In this document: positions 8,600 to 17,568 of the stretch, one piece after another
Layout of the letters: the number at the start of each line of letters is the position of its first letter
Numbering within the stretch: position 1 is the first letter of the stretch
Assembly: GCF_009826975.1 (NCBI RefSeq)
Contig: NZ_WUMO01000003.1
Location: 124,001-188,000 of the forward strand
From: Flavobacterium sp. HBTb2-11-1
GTDB lineage: Bacteria > Bacteroidota > Bacteroidia > Flavobacteriales > Flavobacteriaceae
Reading direction: 5' to 3'
DNA length: 64,000 nt
Notes under the pieces: generated by a model
What the model saw: only the letters and a program-made list of their open reading frames with translations
Told to the model about the DNA's origin: nothing
Database searches by the model: none
Program-made: the position numbers and the translations under genes

Positions 8600-9613
8600 A
8601 TGAAATATATTGTTTGCGAAAAACCGCAGGAATTTCTATTAAAAGAAACCAGTATTCCAGAACAAAAAGAAGGTCAAGTTTTATTGAAAATTAAAAGAAT
8701 TGGTATCTGTGGAACAGATATCCACGCTTTTGGTGGCACTCAGCCTTATTTTGAATATCCAAGAATTTTGGGCCACGAATTGGCCGCAGAATATGTAAAA
8801 GGAAATGCTCCAGGCTTTAAACCAGGTGATAAAGTGACTTTTATTCCATATTTTAACTGTGGAAAATGTGTTGCCTGCAGAAACGGATTAACAAACTGCT
8901 GTGTAAATATTAAAGTTTTTGGAGTGCATATTGATGGCGGAATGGCAGAATACGTTTCGATTCCAGAACAATATTTACTGCACGGACAAGGTTTAGATTA
9001 TGATGAATTGGCTTTGGTGGAGCCTTTAGCAATTGCAGCGCATGGTGTTAGAAGGGCTGCTGTAAAACCAACAGATACCGTTTTGGTAATGGGAGCAGGC
9101 CCAATCGGAATTGGTTTGATCCAGTTTGCTAAAATTGCTGGAGCTAAGGTTATTGTAATGGATATCAACGATTACAGATTGAATTTCTGTAAAGAACAAT
9201 TGCACGCAGATGAAACGATTAATCCGTTAAATGATGATGTTGCTGCAAAATTGGCTGAATTGACCAATGGCGATATGGCAAATGTGGTAATTGATGCGAC
9301 TGGAAACCAGAAAGTAATGAACAGCGCTTTCAATTATATTTCGCATGGCGGAAGATTCGTTTTGGTTGGACTTCAAAAAGGCGAATTAAGTTTCAGTCAT
9401 CCTGATTTCCACAAAAGAGAATCGACTTTAATGAGCAGTAGAAATGCGACAATTGAAGATTTCGAATATGTGATGAAATGTTTGAAAGAAGGAAAAATAG
9501 ATCCTAAAAAATACATCACACACAGAACTAGTTTTGATGAAATGATAACTGATTTTGGAAACTTGATTGATCCTAAAAATAATGTGATCAAAGCTTTAAT
9601 TGAAATTGATTAA
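8600..9613 (+). CDS. Zinc-dependent alcohol/polyol dehydrogenase (MDR family)
   Basis: A 337-aa medium-chain dehydrogenase. Catalytic zinc ligands fit C37, H59 and E60 (GICGTDIHAFGG and ILGHELAAEY). The structural zinc knuckle is CGKCVACRNGLTNC (87-100). The NAD-binding loop GAGPIGIG is at about 165-172. The closest functional classes are L-galactonate 5-dehydrogenase, sorbitol and L-threonine dehydrogenases. It is followed by an SDR and a lactonase on the same strand and stands opposite the FucP operon, so oxidation of a sugar acid or deoxy-sugar acid derived from L-fucose or L-galactose is the most economical role. That assignment is inference. Confidence 0.85.
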   Translation: MKYIVCEKPQEFLLKETSIPEQKEGQVLLKIKRIGICGTDIHAFGGTQPYFEYPRILGHELAAEYVKGNAPGFKPGDKVTFIPYFNCGKCVACRNGLTNCCVNIKVFGVHIDGGMAEYVSIPEQYLLHGQGLDYDELALVEPLAIAAHGVRRAAVKPTDTVLVMGAGPIGIGLIQFAKIAGAKVIVMDINDYRLNFCKEQLHADETINPLNDDVAAKLAELTNGDMANVVIDATGNQKVMNSAFNYISHGGRFVLVGLQKGELSFSHPDFHKRESTLMSSRNATIEDFEYVMKCLKEGKIDPKKYITHRTSFDEMITDFGNLIDPKNNVIKALIEID

Positions 9614-9619
9614 TTTGTG

Positions 9620-9780
9620 AAAAGTGAAAAGTAATATGTGAAATGTGAAATGTGAGATGTGAAAAATAAAATTTATTATAAGGAGCTATAATTAAATTAG
9701 GTGATGTACTTTTTACATCTCACTTTTACGTTTTACAAAAGAATAAACATTTCACATCTCACAAATAACATCTAACATAA
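9620..9780. repeat. Imperfect direct/inverted repeats (GTGAAA words)
   Basis: The 174-nt gap between the dehydrogenase and SDR genes is filled with GTGAAAAGTGAAA/GTGAAATGTGA direct words on the left and their complements (TCACATTT-type words) on the right. The transcript could fold into a long imperfect hairpin. No promoter element was recognised inside. Confidence 0.55.
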
Positions 9781-9787
9781 AAAAGAA

Positions 9788-10585
9788 ATGGATTTAAACT
9801 TAAAAAATAAAATAGTTGTTGTTTCTGGTTCGGCTGGAAAAGAAGGCAGTATAGGAGAAACTATTGTTAATAGATTGGCTGATGAAGGTGCAATCCCAGT
9901 TTTAGTTGATAGAAACGCAAGAGGTTTCGAATACGTGGAAAAACTTCAAAAAAGAGGCGTTAATTCATTATTTGTGCAGACTGATGTAACCGATCCTGTG
10001 GCAATGGAAAATGCTGTAAAAGTAATTGGAGCTAAATATGGGAGAATTGACGCTATAATCAATAATGTGGGCGTAAATGACGGAGCAGGAATAGATTCAA
10101 GCTACGAGGATTTTATGAATTCTTTGAAACTGAATGTTGTTAGTTACTTTTTATTGGCTAAATATTCGCTTCCATATTTAAAGGAATCCAAAGGAAATAT
10201 TCTAAATATTGGTTCAAAAGTCGCTTTAACAGGGCAGGGTGGAACTTCTGGTTACGCTGCTGCGAAAGGTGGAGTTTTGGGATTAACCAGAGAATGGGCT
10301 GTCGATTTGATTCAGTATGGAATTCGCTCGAATGCAATTATTATTGCAGAAAGTTACACACCGGCCTACGAAGATTGGATTAAAACATTGCCTGATGGTG
10401 AAACGGTTTTAAAGAAAATCAACAAAAGCATTCCGTTTGAAGGAAGAATGACCAAAACAGAAGAAATTGCAGATACGGCACTTTTCATCATTTCAGAAAA
10501 ATCGTCGCATACTACAGGACAATTTGTTTTTGTGGATGGAGGTTACGTACATTTAGATCGTGCATTAATCAGCGATGTTAATTAA
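9788..10585 (+). CDS. SDR oxidoreductase, L-fucose-dehydrogenase-like
   Basis: A classical short-chain dehydrogenase of 265 aa. Features are a glycine-rich cofactor loop (SGSAGKEGSIG, 13-23), NNVG (92-95) and a catalytic S143-Y156-K160 set (IGSKVALTGQGGTSGYAAAK). The C-terminal GQFVFVDGGYVHLDRA is typical of sugar dehydrogenases of this family. In the Burkholderia multivorans L-fucose route an SDR oxidises L-fucopyranose to the lactone and a COG3618 lactonase opens it. Here an SDR and such a lactonase are adjacent (6-nt gap). It may instead be the 2-keto-3-deoxy-L-fuconate dehydrogenase of the same pathway, which is also an SDR. Confidence 0.82.
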   Translation: MDLNLKNKIVVVSGSAGKEGSIGETIVNRLADEGAIPVLVDRNARGFEYVEKLQKRGVNSLFVQTDVTDPVAMENAVKVIGAKYGRIDAIINNVGVNDGAGIDSSYEDFMNSLKLNVVSYFLLAKYSLPYLKESKGNILNIGSKVALTGQGGTSGYAAAKGGVLGLTREWAVDLIQYGIRSNAIIIAESYTPAYEDWIKTLPDGETVLKKINKSIPFEGRMTKTEEIADTALFIISEKSSHTTGQFVFVDGGYVHLDRALISDVN

Positions 10586-10591
10586 AAAGTT

Positions 10592-11422
10592 ATGAGTAAA
10601 AGAATAGATTCCCATCAGCATTTTTGGAAGTTTGACCCCGTTCGAGACAGCTGGATTGATGAAACCATGGCGGTAATCCAAAGAGATTTTCTTCCTGAAG
10701 ATTTAGAACCAATATTAAAAGAAAATCAGTTTGAAGGTTGTGTTGCGGTTCAAGCAAGCCAATCGGAAGAAGAAACCCATTTTTTATTGGATTTAGCTTC
10801 TAAAAATGATTTTATAAAAGGAGTCGTAGGATGGATCGATTTGAGAAATGAAAATATCGAGGGACGTTTGCAATTCTTTTCAGATCAAAAAAAACTAAAA
10901 GGGTTTAGACATGTAGTTCAAGGCGAAGCGGATGATTTTATGGATGGAGCAGAATTCAGGAGAGGAATCAAAGCTTTAAAACCATTTAATTATACTTACG
11001 ATATATTAATTTTCCACAGACAGCTTCCGGCTGCAATACGTTTGGTTAAAGATTTTACAGAACAGCGTTTTGTAATTGATCATATTGCGAAACCAGATAT
11101 TAAATCAGGAAGTATTGATTCTTGGAAAAAAGGAATCGAAGAAATCGCAAAATATGAAAATGTTTGGTGCAAAATCTCCGGAATGGTCACAGAAGCCGAC
11201 TGGAAAAACTGGAAATCAGAAGATTTAAAACCGTATTTAGATGTGATTTTTGAAAATTTTTCAGCAGATAAATTGATGTACGGATCAGACTGGCCGGTTC
11301 TTAATGTAGCTTCTGATTATCATGAAGTGGTGAAAACTTTGGAAGATTATATTGCTGAATTTTCGATTGATGACCAGAATAAGATTTGGTTTGAGAATGC
11401 GAATGGGTTTTATGAGTTATGA
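10592..11422 (+). CDS. COG3618 amidohydrolase, sugar-lactonase (L-fuconolactonase-like)
   Basis: A 276-aa metal-dependent TIM-barrel hydrolase. It begins IDSHQHFWKFDP (5-16), the strand-1 metal motif of COG3618 lactonases. It has IDHIAKPDI around 168-176 and MYGSDWPVLN around 229-238 carrying the strand-8 Asp. Known members open L-fucono-, L-rhamnono- and galactaro-lactones. It starts 6 nt after the SDR, so the pair probably performs sugar oxidation then lactone opening. No fuconate dehydratase is encoded in the window, so the downstream step must lie elsewhere. The last codons (TAT GAG TTA TGA) run straight into a TATGAGT-type tandem repeat. Confidence 0.85.
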   Translation: MSKRIDSHQHFWKFDPVRDSWIDETMAVIQRDFLPEDLEPILKENQFEGCVAVQASQSEEETHFLLDLASKNDFIKGVVGWIDLRNENIEGRLQFFSDQKKLKGFRHVVQGEADDFMDGAEFRRGIKALKPFNYTYDILIFHRQLPAAIRLVKDFTEQRFVIDHIAKPDIKSGSIDSWKKGIEEIAKYENVWCKISGMVTEADWKNWKSEDLKPYLDVIFENFSADKLMYGSDWPVLNVASDYHEVVKTLEDYIAEFSIDDQNKIWFENANGFYEL

Positions 11423-11746
11423 GTTATGAGTTGTGAGTTGTGAATTGTGACTTGTGACTTGTGAGTTCGCTCATAGATTGTAAGAGCCTGAAAGGCTCAC
11501 ATCATGAACACTGGGCAATGCCCAGTGACAGCAAATAGACATACGTAACAAAGCCCTGAAAGGGCGTAAGCAATTACATGGCGATTATTGCTTACGCCCT
11601 TTCAGGGCTTTTGCTGTGCTCTGGTCTATATCAATTCATAGGGCGTTGCCCTATGGTGATGCTTTGAGGCCTTTGGCCTATTATCAAAAATGACACAAAA
11701 AACATAGCCCGTGGTTTCAACTACGTGCTATATTTGAAAATTGATT
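11417..11746. repeat. Convergent intergenic region with stacked palindromes, bidirectional terminator
   Basis: Begins with degenerate TTATGAG/TTGTGAG heptamers overlapping the lactonase stop. Three palindromes follow: GAGCC-TGAAA-GGCTC near 11485, an ACTGGGC/GCCCAGT hairpin near 11510, and a perfect 25-bp inverted repeat (arms 11550-11574 and 11587-11611, 12-nt loop) ending in a short T-run. Placed between genes converging from 11422 and 11747, the 25-bp hairpin is a plausible terminator for both strands. No coding potential seen. Confidence 0.75.
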
Positions 11747-13429
11747 CTAGAATTTAACCGTTTTCTTAGATACATTTTTATCAATAGTCGTCGTCTTCGA
11801 AAAATTTACCGAAGAACCACTTAAATCGATATTCTTGCTCGCTTCACCATTAATGGTAATCGCATTTGAAGAAGAAGCATTAAACTCGATATTTTTTAGC
11901 GAAAGGTTTTTAGTATTGTAAATTTCGAAAGCGTTTTTGGCTTCAATATCCAATTGTGCGTTGCTGATTTTAATTCCGTTTGCATCAATTATAGAAAAAC
12001 CCTTTTGTGTTTTAGCAATTAGGTTTGTGATTTCAATATTTTCTAAATTCATTTCAGGAAGACCTTGTAAAAATACTGCTTGCTGAGCGCCTTTAATGGT
12101 AATGTTTTTGATCACGATATTTTTAAACTGAGGCGTTTCTTCGTTTACGGGAATTGCTTTTGTGCTTACCGTATTTCCACCTTCAGCTAAAGTTTCAGCT
12201 ATTGATTTTCCACCATAATACAAATCAAATGAAATCGCCTGAGACGGAATATCAGTCATAAATACGTCTGAGATATAAATGTTTTCTACTACACCGCCAC
12301 GTCCGCGAGTACTTTTAAAACGAAGACCGACATCTGTTCCCATAAAAGTACAGTTCGAAACGTGCAGATTTTTTACACCGCCAGACATTTCACTTCCAAC
12401 CGTAACACCGCCGTGGCCGTGATACACAATATTATTTTTCACAATGATATTTTCGCAGGGAACACCTCTGTCGCGTCCGTCTTTGTCTTTTCCAGATTTT
12501 ATGCAAATCGCATCGTCACCCACATCAAAACTTGAATTTTCAATCACAACGTTTTTGCATGATTCTACATCAAGACCGTCACCATTTTGAGAGAACCACG
12601 GATTACGAACGGTTATATTTCTAACAATCAAATCTTCAATTAATAAAGGATGGATATTCCACGCAGGAGAGTTTTGGAAAACAGGACCGTCAAATAGTAC
12701 TCTTTTGCTGTTTTGAATGCTCACCAAAACTGGACGAAGAAAATCGTGAATGGCTTCAAAATCTTCTTTTGTTTTTAAATCATGACGCACGTTTTGATCT
12801 GCGCCTTTTGCTCCTTTTAAATATTGTTCTGAAGGATACCAGCTGTCTTTCTTTTCGTTTAAAACTCCTCCTGAAGCTACAAATTTCTTCCATTGTTCGT
12901 CTGTCAGTTTGCTTTTTTTAACCTGTCTCCAAGCTTCACCAGAACCATCCCAAACCCCGTTTCCTGTAAAAGCAATGTTTTCTAAGTTTTTACCGTAAAT
13001 AGGAGAGATGCAACGCCAAGTATTTAAACCTTCAAAACTAGTTTCGATAATCGGATATAAAGATTTATCTGTAGAAAATTTGATTAAAGCTCCAGTTTGA
13101 GCGTGAAGTTCGATATTGCTTTTCAAAATTATCGGTCCTGTAAGCCAAATTCCAAGTGGAATAATCAATTTTCCACCGCCTTTCTTAGAAAGCGCATCAA
13201 TAGCATCTGCAAAAGCTTTTGTGTTTAAAACGTAACCGCCATTTACTGCTCCAAAGTCTTTTAGATTTACTGTATTAGCAGGAATTATAGGTTCGTTAAC
13301 TTTAGGCATTTTGAATTCGACATTGGCATAAGTATCGTAAGAGGTGCTTTGAGCATTTGCATTTTGCAAACTCAGACAAAGCATAATTGCCATTGCAAGA
13401 AAAAGAAGATTTAATCGGTTGGTTTTCAT
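11747..13429 (-). CDS. Secreted GH28 polygalacturonase-family hydrolase
   Basis: A 560-aa protein with a signal peptide ending near residue 27 (CLSLQNANAQ). A pectate-lyase-3-like start (VNLKDFGAVNGG, 54-64) is followed by a right-handed beta-helix. The GH28 active-site set is complete: N282-G-D284-G, D305-D306 (VGDDAICIKSG), GHG at 338-340 and a basic RFK segment before RGRGG. These act as the inverting catalytic acids on galacturonic-acid linkages, exo or endo. It is monocistronic on the minus strand, with a -7 box and a perfect LacI-type operator upstream. A second GH28 is encoded at 60747. Probably periplasmic. Confidence 0.9.
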   Translation of the reverse strand: MKTNRLNLLFLAMAIMLCLSLQNANAQSTSYDTYANVEFKMPKVNEPIIPANTVNLKDFGAVNGGYVLNTKAFADAIDALSKKGGGKLIIPLGIWLTGPIILKSNIELHAQTGALIKFSTDKSLYPIIETSFEGLNTWRCISPIYGKNLENIAFTGNGVWDGSGEAWRQVKKSKLTDEQWKKFVASGGVLNEKKDSWYPSEQYLKGAKGADQNVRHDLKTKEDFEAIHDFLRPVLVSIQNSKRVLFDGPVFQNSPAWNIHPLLIEDLIVRNITVRNPWFSQNGDGLDVESCKNVVIENSSFDVGDDAICIKSGKDKDGRDRGVPCENIIVKNNIVYHGHGGVTVGSEMSGGVKNLHVSNCTFMGTDVGLRFKSTRGRGGVVENIYISDVFMTDIPSQAISFDLYYGGKSIAETLAEGGNTVSTKAIPVNEETPQFKNIVIKNITIKGAQQAVFLQGLPEMNLENIEITNLIAKTQKGFSIIDANGIKISNAQLDIEAKNAFEIYNTKNLSLKNIEFNASSSNAITINGEASKNIDLSGSSVNFSKTTTIDKNVSKKTVKF

Positions 13430-13499
13430 CGTTAGTAATTTTTTGGTGTTATTTTATCGATGTGAAAAATAACTGCTCACATAAATAATAATAGTTAAA

Positions 13500-13513
13500 T
13501 GTAATCGATTACA
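13500..13513. promoter_or_regulatory. Perfect LacI/GalR-type operator upstream of GH28
   Basis: TGTAATCGATTACA is a 14-bp perfect palindrome with the central CG typical of LacI-family sites. It directly abuts the predicted -7 box of the GH28 gene, so it would cover the transcription start. It shares 11 identical bases with the site at 8232-8245. Confidence 0.7.
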
Positions 13514-13521
13514 CAAATCTA
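13514..13521 (-). promoter_or_regulatory. -7 box of the GH28 gene
   Basis: On the minus strand the sequence reads TAGATTTG, a full match to TAnnTTTG. No TTG was found at the expected -33 distance, so the promoter may be weak or need an activator as well as being repressed. Confidence 0.5.
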
Positions 13522-13544
13522 TTAAAAAAGTTTAAAAAATATCC

Positions 13545-13648
13545 ACGAATTCACGAATTTTCTTTTTAATACTTTATCTAAAAATATTATTCGAATTAAT
13601 TAGAATAAATAATAGCAAAGATTTTAAAAATAAAATTCGTGAATTCGT
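13545..13648. repeat. Inverted repeat of the ATTCGTGAATTCGTGG family
   Basis: Perfect 17-bp arms at 13545-13561 and 13632-13648 (ACGAATTCACGAATTTT and its complement), separated by 70 AT-rich bases. It lies between the divergent promoters of the GH28 and beta-helix genes. The same arm sequence bounds the element at 58835-59050. Confidence 0.75.
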
Positions 13649-13668
13649 AGCTAATAAAACCAACTAAA

Positions 13669-13713
13669 CAGGAGGGTACAGGATAGATATAACTTTATGT
13701 TCAAGTAAATTGG
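13669..13713 (+). promoter_or_regulatory. CAGGA direct repeat plus -7 box (PUL activator promoter 1)
   Basis: CAGGA at 13669-13673 and 13679-13683 (10-bp phase), then 22 nt, then TAAATTGG (13706-13713), a 7/8 match to TAnnTTTG. No TTG occupies the -33 position. The identical arrangement occurs at 22114 and 45507. Confidence 0.65.
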
Positions 13714-13822
13714 ACGAATTATTTGGTAAAAATTTTAAAAACACATTTATTTATAAATTATGTATGCTTAAAATTGACTGCCTTATAATTTTTACCCAGA
13801 AAAAAAATCAAAATATTAAATA

Positions 13823-16342
13823 ATGCGTTTAAATTCATTTACTAAAATCCTGAGCTTCTTTTTAATCCTCTGCGGTTCGTTTTCTATGAGTGCGGCTGAA
13901 ATTTGGGTTTCCCCGAAAGGAAATGATAAAAACTCGGGAACAAAAGAAAGTCCGCTGGCAACGGTTCACATGGCGATGCGAAAAGCGAGAGAACTCCGCC
14001 GACTAAAAGATCCATCGATAAAAGGTGGAATTCGTATCATTGTAATGAACGGAATGTATTATTTAAACGAGCCTTTATTCGTAAGACCTGAAGATTCTGG
14101 AACAGCAGAAAGTCCGACAACAATTGAAGCCGATTCAAACGCAAGACCCATTATCAGCGGTGGAATCGAAATTAAAAACTGGACAAAATCGACAACTGTC
14201 ATAAACGGACTAAAAAAAGGTGCTGTATGGGTTGCGGATGCTCCTAAAAAAGCAGGAAGCATTATCGATTACAGACAATTATGGGTAAATGGTAAAAAAG
14301 CCGTAAGAGCTAAAAATACTGCTGGAACTACAATGGAGCGGATTCTGTCTTGGAATCATGAAGAGCAAACTTGTTGGATTCCGTTTAAAGATAAATCGGT
14401 TAAGTTTGAACCGGGAATGGAAATGTTTATTGTGCAATGGTGGTCGAATGCTAATTTGCGTATCAAAAATATAGAAGTTAAAAAAGACAGTGCTAAACTT
14501 TCGTTTGAAGAACCAGAAAGCCGTATTCAAAGTGAACATCCGTGGCCAGCACCGTGGATTTCTAAAAACAACGGAAATTCAGCCTATTTCTTAAACAATG
14601 CTTTTTCGCTTTTAAATGAGCCTGGAGAATGGTATTTGGATAAGAGAAATGCTAAAATCTATTATATTCCAAGAGCTGGCGAAGAAATGAATTCGGTTAC
14701 CGTTACAGCTCCCGTTTTAGAAAATCTTGTAGAAGTAAAAGGAACAATTGATTCTCCTGTGCATCATTTTCAATTTAAAGGAATTTCGTTTCAATACAGC
14801 AACTGGCTTCGTCCATCGCAACAAGGTCACGTGCCATTACAGTCAGGTTTGTATTTGCTGGATGCTTACAAATTGAAACAGCCAGGAACTCCAAATCAGG
14901 CGAATTTAGAAAATCAGGCTTGGATAGGAAGACCTCGTGCAGCCGTTGAAGTCAATTATTCGAATAATATTCAGTTTGAATCGTGCCGTTTTGAGCACTT
15001 GGCTTCGACTGGTTTGGATTTAAATAAAGGAACCAATCACAATACGGTAAAAGGAAATTTATTTAAAGATATTGGCGGAAGTGCCATTAACGTTGGCATT
15101 TTCTCTGAGGAAGCTTTTGAAGCGCATTTGCCTTTAATCATAAAAGACGAAAGAGAAATGTGCTCTGATGAAGTGATTTCAGATAATTTAATAACGAATG
15201 TAACCAATGAAGATTGGGGAACTTTGGGAATCAGTGCGGGTTTCGTTAGAAATATTACGATTGAACATAACGAAATTTCAGATGTATCCTATTCAGGAAT
15301 CGCAATGGGTTGGGGTTGGACACACACGCCAAATGTGATGCAGAACAATAAAATTCTGGCGAATAAAATTCATCATTATGCTAAACACTTGCATGATGTT
15401 TCAGGAATTTACACGCTTTCGGCTCAGCCAAACAGCCGAATTGAAGAAAATTATATTGACAAGGTTTACAACAGTCCGTATGCGCACGATCCGTTTTTAT
15501 GGCTGTATTTGTATACCGATGAAGGAAGTGAAGGTTTTACAATTAAAAATAACTGGATTGCAGAAAAGAAAATCCTTAAAAACCATAACGGTCCAAAAGG
15601 AAATATTTGGGAACATAACGATCCGTATGTAAGCACTAAAATTAAAGAGGCTGCGGGAATTAGAGCGCCTTACAAAGATCTCGAAAAAGAAGTTGTAATC
15701 GACGAAAAATGGGGATTGCAGGAAATGCCAAAACCTTATGCAATAGAATTGATTGGTTCTGATTTTGATATCGAAAAAATCAAATCGACTTTAGTTGGAT
15801 TCAGAATTGTAGGTCAGGAGCTGTACCAATGGAAAAATCATCTGGTGATTTACGGAAAAATGAATCAGCCAGAAAGAACAAAACGAAAACTGGCGGGTGC
15901 TTTTCCTTCTTTAGAAATAAAAATCTACGACGATTTGGTTTATGATTTCCAGAATTTTGAAAGATGTAAAGATTCAAAACCAGCATCAGATTGGGAAAAT
16001 GTGGTTTTAACAGCAAATCTTCCTGCTGACGAAAAACTGCAGAAAGAATATGTAGAATATCACAAAACGCAATTCGAAAAATGGCCAGAAGTAGCAAAAG
16101 GTTTCTGTAACGCCGATTTTCAGCAATTGCAGGTTTTCAAAAAAGACAGACAATTAATCTTGGTCATCAGTATTCCGAAAGGAGAAAATCTGGATAAGCT
16201 AAATCCGAAAACAACACAAAACAACCCTCGCGTAGACGATTGGAATGCTTTAATGAAAAAATACCAAAGTGGCATCGACGGCACAAAACCAGATGAAACC
16301 TGGATTTTCTTGAATAAAGTGAATGTCGAAGAGAAGAAATAA
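13823..16342 (+). CDS. Secreted beta-helix hydrolase (GH141-like) fused to a RhaM-type mutarotase domain
   Basis: An 839-aa protein with a signal peptide (SFFLILCGSFSMSAAE, cleavage near 24). It opens with IWVSPKGNDKNSGTKESPLATV (27-48), typical of DUF1565/beta-helix hydrolases, and a right-handed beta-helix runs to about residue 620. GH141 (alpha-L-fucosidase and xylanase) is my best family match. Residues about 640-839 are unlike a beta-helix. The segment YVEYHKTQFEKWPEV (743-757), followed by FQQLQVFKKDRQLILVISIPKG and VDDWNALMKKYQ, matches L-rhamnose/L-fucose mutarotases (PF05336). The fusion would release a deoxy-sugar and speed its anomer exchange. It heads a unit with an oxidoreductase and a symporter, under a CAGGA-repeat promoter. 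Confidence 0.75.
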   Translation: MRLNSFTKILSFFLILCGSFSMSAAEIWVSPKGNDKNSGTKESPLATVHMAMRKARELRRLKDPSIKGGIRIIVMNGMYYLNEPLFVRPEDSGTAESPTTIEADSNARPIISGGIEIKNWTKSTTVINGLKKGAVWVADAPKKAGSIIDYRQLWVNGKKAVRAKNTAGTTMERILSWNHEEQTCWIPFKDKSVKFEPGMEMFIVQWWSNANLRIKNIEVKKDSAKLSFEEPESRIQSEHPWPAPWISKNNGNSAYFLNNAFSLLNEPGEWYLDKRNAKIYYIPRAGEEMNSVTVTAPVLENLVEVKGTIDSPVHHFQFKGISFQYSNWLRPSQQGHVPLQSGLYLLDAYKLKQPGTPNQANLENQAWIGRPRAAVEVNYSNNIQFESCRFEHLASTGLDLNKGTNHNTVKGNLFKDIGGSAINVGIFSEEAFEAHLPLIIKDEREMCSDEVISDNLITNVTNEDWGTLGISAGFVRNITIEHNEISDVSYSGIAMGWGWTHTPNVMQNNKILANKIHHYAKHLHDVSGIYTLSAQPNSRIEENYIDKVYNSPYAHDPFLWLYLYTDEGSEGFTIKNNWIAEKKILKNHNGPKGNIWEHNDPYVSTKIKEAAGIRAPYKDLEKEVVIDEKWGLQEMPKPYAIELIGSDFDIEKIKSTLVGFRIVGQELYQWKNHLVIYGKMNQPERTKRKLAGAFPSLEIKIYDDLVYDFQNFERCKDSKPASDWENVVLTANLPADEKLQKEYVEYHKTQFEKWPEVAKGFCNADFQQLQVFKKDRQLILVISIPKGENLDKLNPKTTQNNPRVDDWNALMKKYQSGIDGTKPDETWIFLNKVNVEEKK

Positions 16343-16503
16343 AAGAGAAAAGAAGCAAGAAGAAAGATCGTAGTGGAGAATCAAGAAAAAAGAAAATCTG
16401 CTCGATCTGCTTAATCTGCGTGAATAAAACTACCCCAAAGAAGATTTCAAAAAAAATCTAAAATCTAAAATCTAAAATCAACAATCTAAAATAACCACAA
16501 CCC
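16343..16503. repeat. Short gap with ATCTGC-family repeats
   Basis: Purine-rich sequence, then ATCTGCTCGATCTGCTTAATC-type words (about 16395-16425), the same family that fills several PUL gaps, then AAATCTAAAATC direct repeats up to the next gene. No promoter seen; the downstream gene is probably read from 13706. Confidence 0.5.
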
Positions 16504-17568
16504 ATGTTAAAAATAGCCATTCTGGGACTTGGAGAAGGACGAAGCACCATGTCGGCGGCTTTGGAAAGTTCAAAATTAGAACTTGTAAAAGTGTGCGACA
16601 GAAATGAAGAAATCTGCAAGCAGAGAGCAAAAGAATTCAATTTTCATTCTTACACAACCAATTACGACGATTTACTAAACGACGCATCAATTGATATTAT
16701 CGCGATTTATACGCCTGATCATCTTCACGCACAACACGTAAAACAAGCTTTATTAAGTGGAAAACATGTCGTTTGTACAAAACCGTTTATTGATGACCTT
16801 TCTGATGCCAAAGAATTGTTAGAACTAAGCAAATCGACAGGAAAAAAAGTTTTCATTGGACAAAGCTCACGTTTCTTCGAACCAGCAAAAAGACAAAGAG
16901 CTGATTACGAAGCAGGTTTAATAGGAGATTTAATCACGATTGAAGCACAGTACCACGCCGATCACAGATGGTTTTTAAAGAAAGAATGGTCGCTTTTACA
17001 GTCATTTAAATGGTTGTACGGAGGTTTGAGTCATCCTGTAGATTTCATCAGATGGTATCTTCCAAACATTCAGGAAGTAATGGGTTACGGAATGATTAGC
17101 GCTAACGGACAATCAGCAGGATTGAAAAATGAGGATACGATGCACTTCATCTTCAAAGCGACTGATGGAAGAATTGCGCGTGTAAGCGGTGTTTATACTT
17201 CACCAACCCAGCCAGCGCAACGCGATAGCGGCATGAGTACTATTTTAAGAGCAACAGAAGGAGCAAGTCAAGCCGATTATCATGAATTGCGTTATGCAGT
17301 TACGGATAAAACTGGCGAAGAAAAAGTAATTACTTGGGGCGACAGCACTTTAAAATATTATTTCCGTTTTGAAGGACAAAGTCATCACGGCGGAGAATAT
17401 CAGAACTATTTAGAATATTTTGTAGACAGTATCGAACAGAATTTCGAAGCCTATCCAAACATGGAAGAAGGAATTGGAACTGTGGCTTTGCTTCAGGCAA
17501 TGGACAAATCGCTGCAAACTGGAATACCGGTTAAAATTGCCGATATTCTTAACGAATACGGGCTATGA
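16504..17568 (+). CDS. Gfo/Idh/MocA-family oxidoreductase
   Basis: A 354-aa dehydrogenase-fold protein. The N-terminal Rossmann segment is MLKIAILGLGEGRSTMSAAL (1-20), with IAIYTPDHLHAQHVKQAL around 76-93 and CTKPF (about 99-103), where Thr replaces Glu of the usual EKP. The second domain contains YGGLSHPVDFIRWYLP (about 178-193), with the catalytic-helix His/Asp. No signal peptide, so cytoplasmic. It overlaps the symporter gene by 4 nt (ATGA), so oxidation or epimerisation of the imported sugar is likely. The GLGEGRS loop departs from GxGxxG, so cofactor use should not be taken for granted. Confidence 0.82.
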   Translation: MLKIAILGLGEGRSTMSAALESSKLELVKVCDRNEEICKQRAKEFNFHSYTTNYDDLLNDASIDIIAIYTPDHLHAQHVKQALLSGKHVVCTKPFIDDLSDAKELLELSKSTGKKVFIGQSSRFFEPAKRQRADYEAGLIGDLITIEAQYHADHRWFLKKEWSLLQSFKWLYGGLSHPVDFIRWYLPNIQEVMGYGMISANGQSAGLKNEDTMHFIFKATDGRIARVSGVYTSPTQPAQRDSGMSTILRATEGASQADYHELRYAVTDKTGEEKVITWGDSTLKYYFRFEGQSHHGGEYQNYLEYFVDSIEQNFEAYPNMEEGIGTVALLQAMDKSLQTGIPVKIADILNEYGL

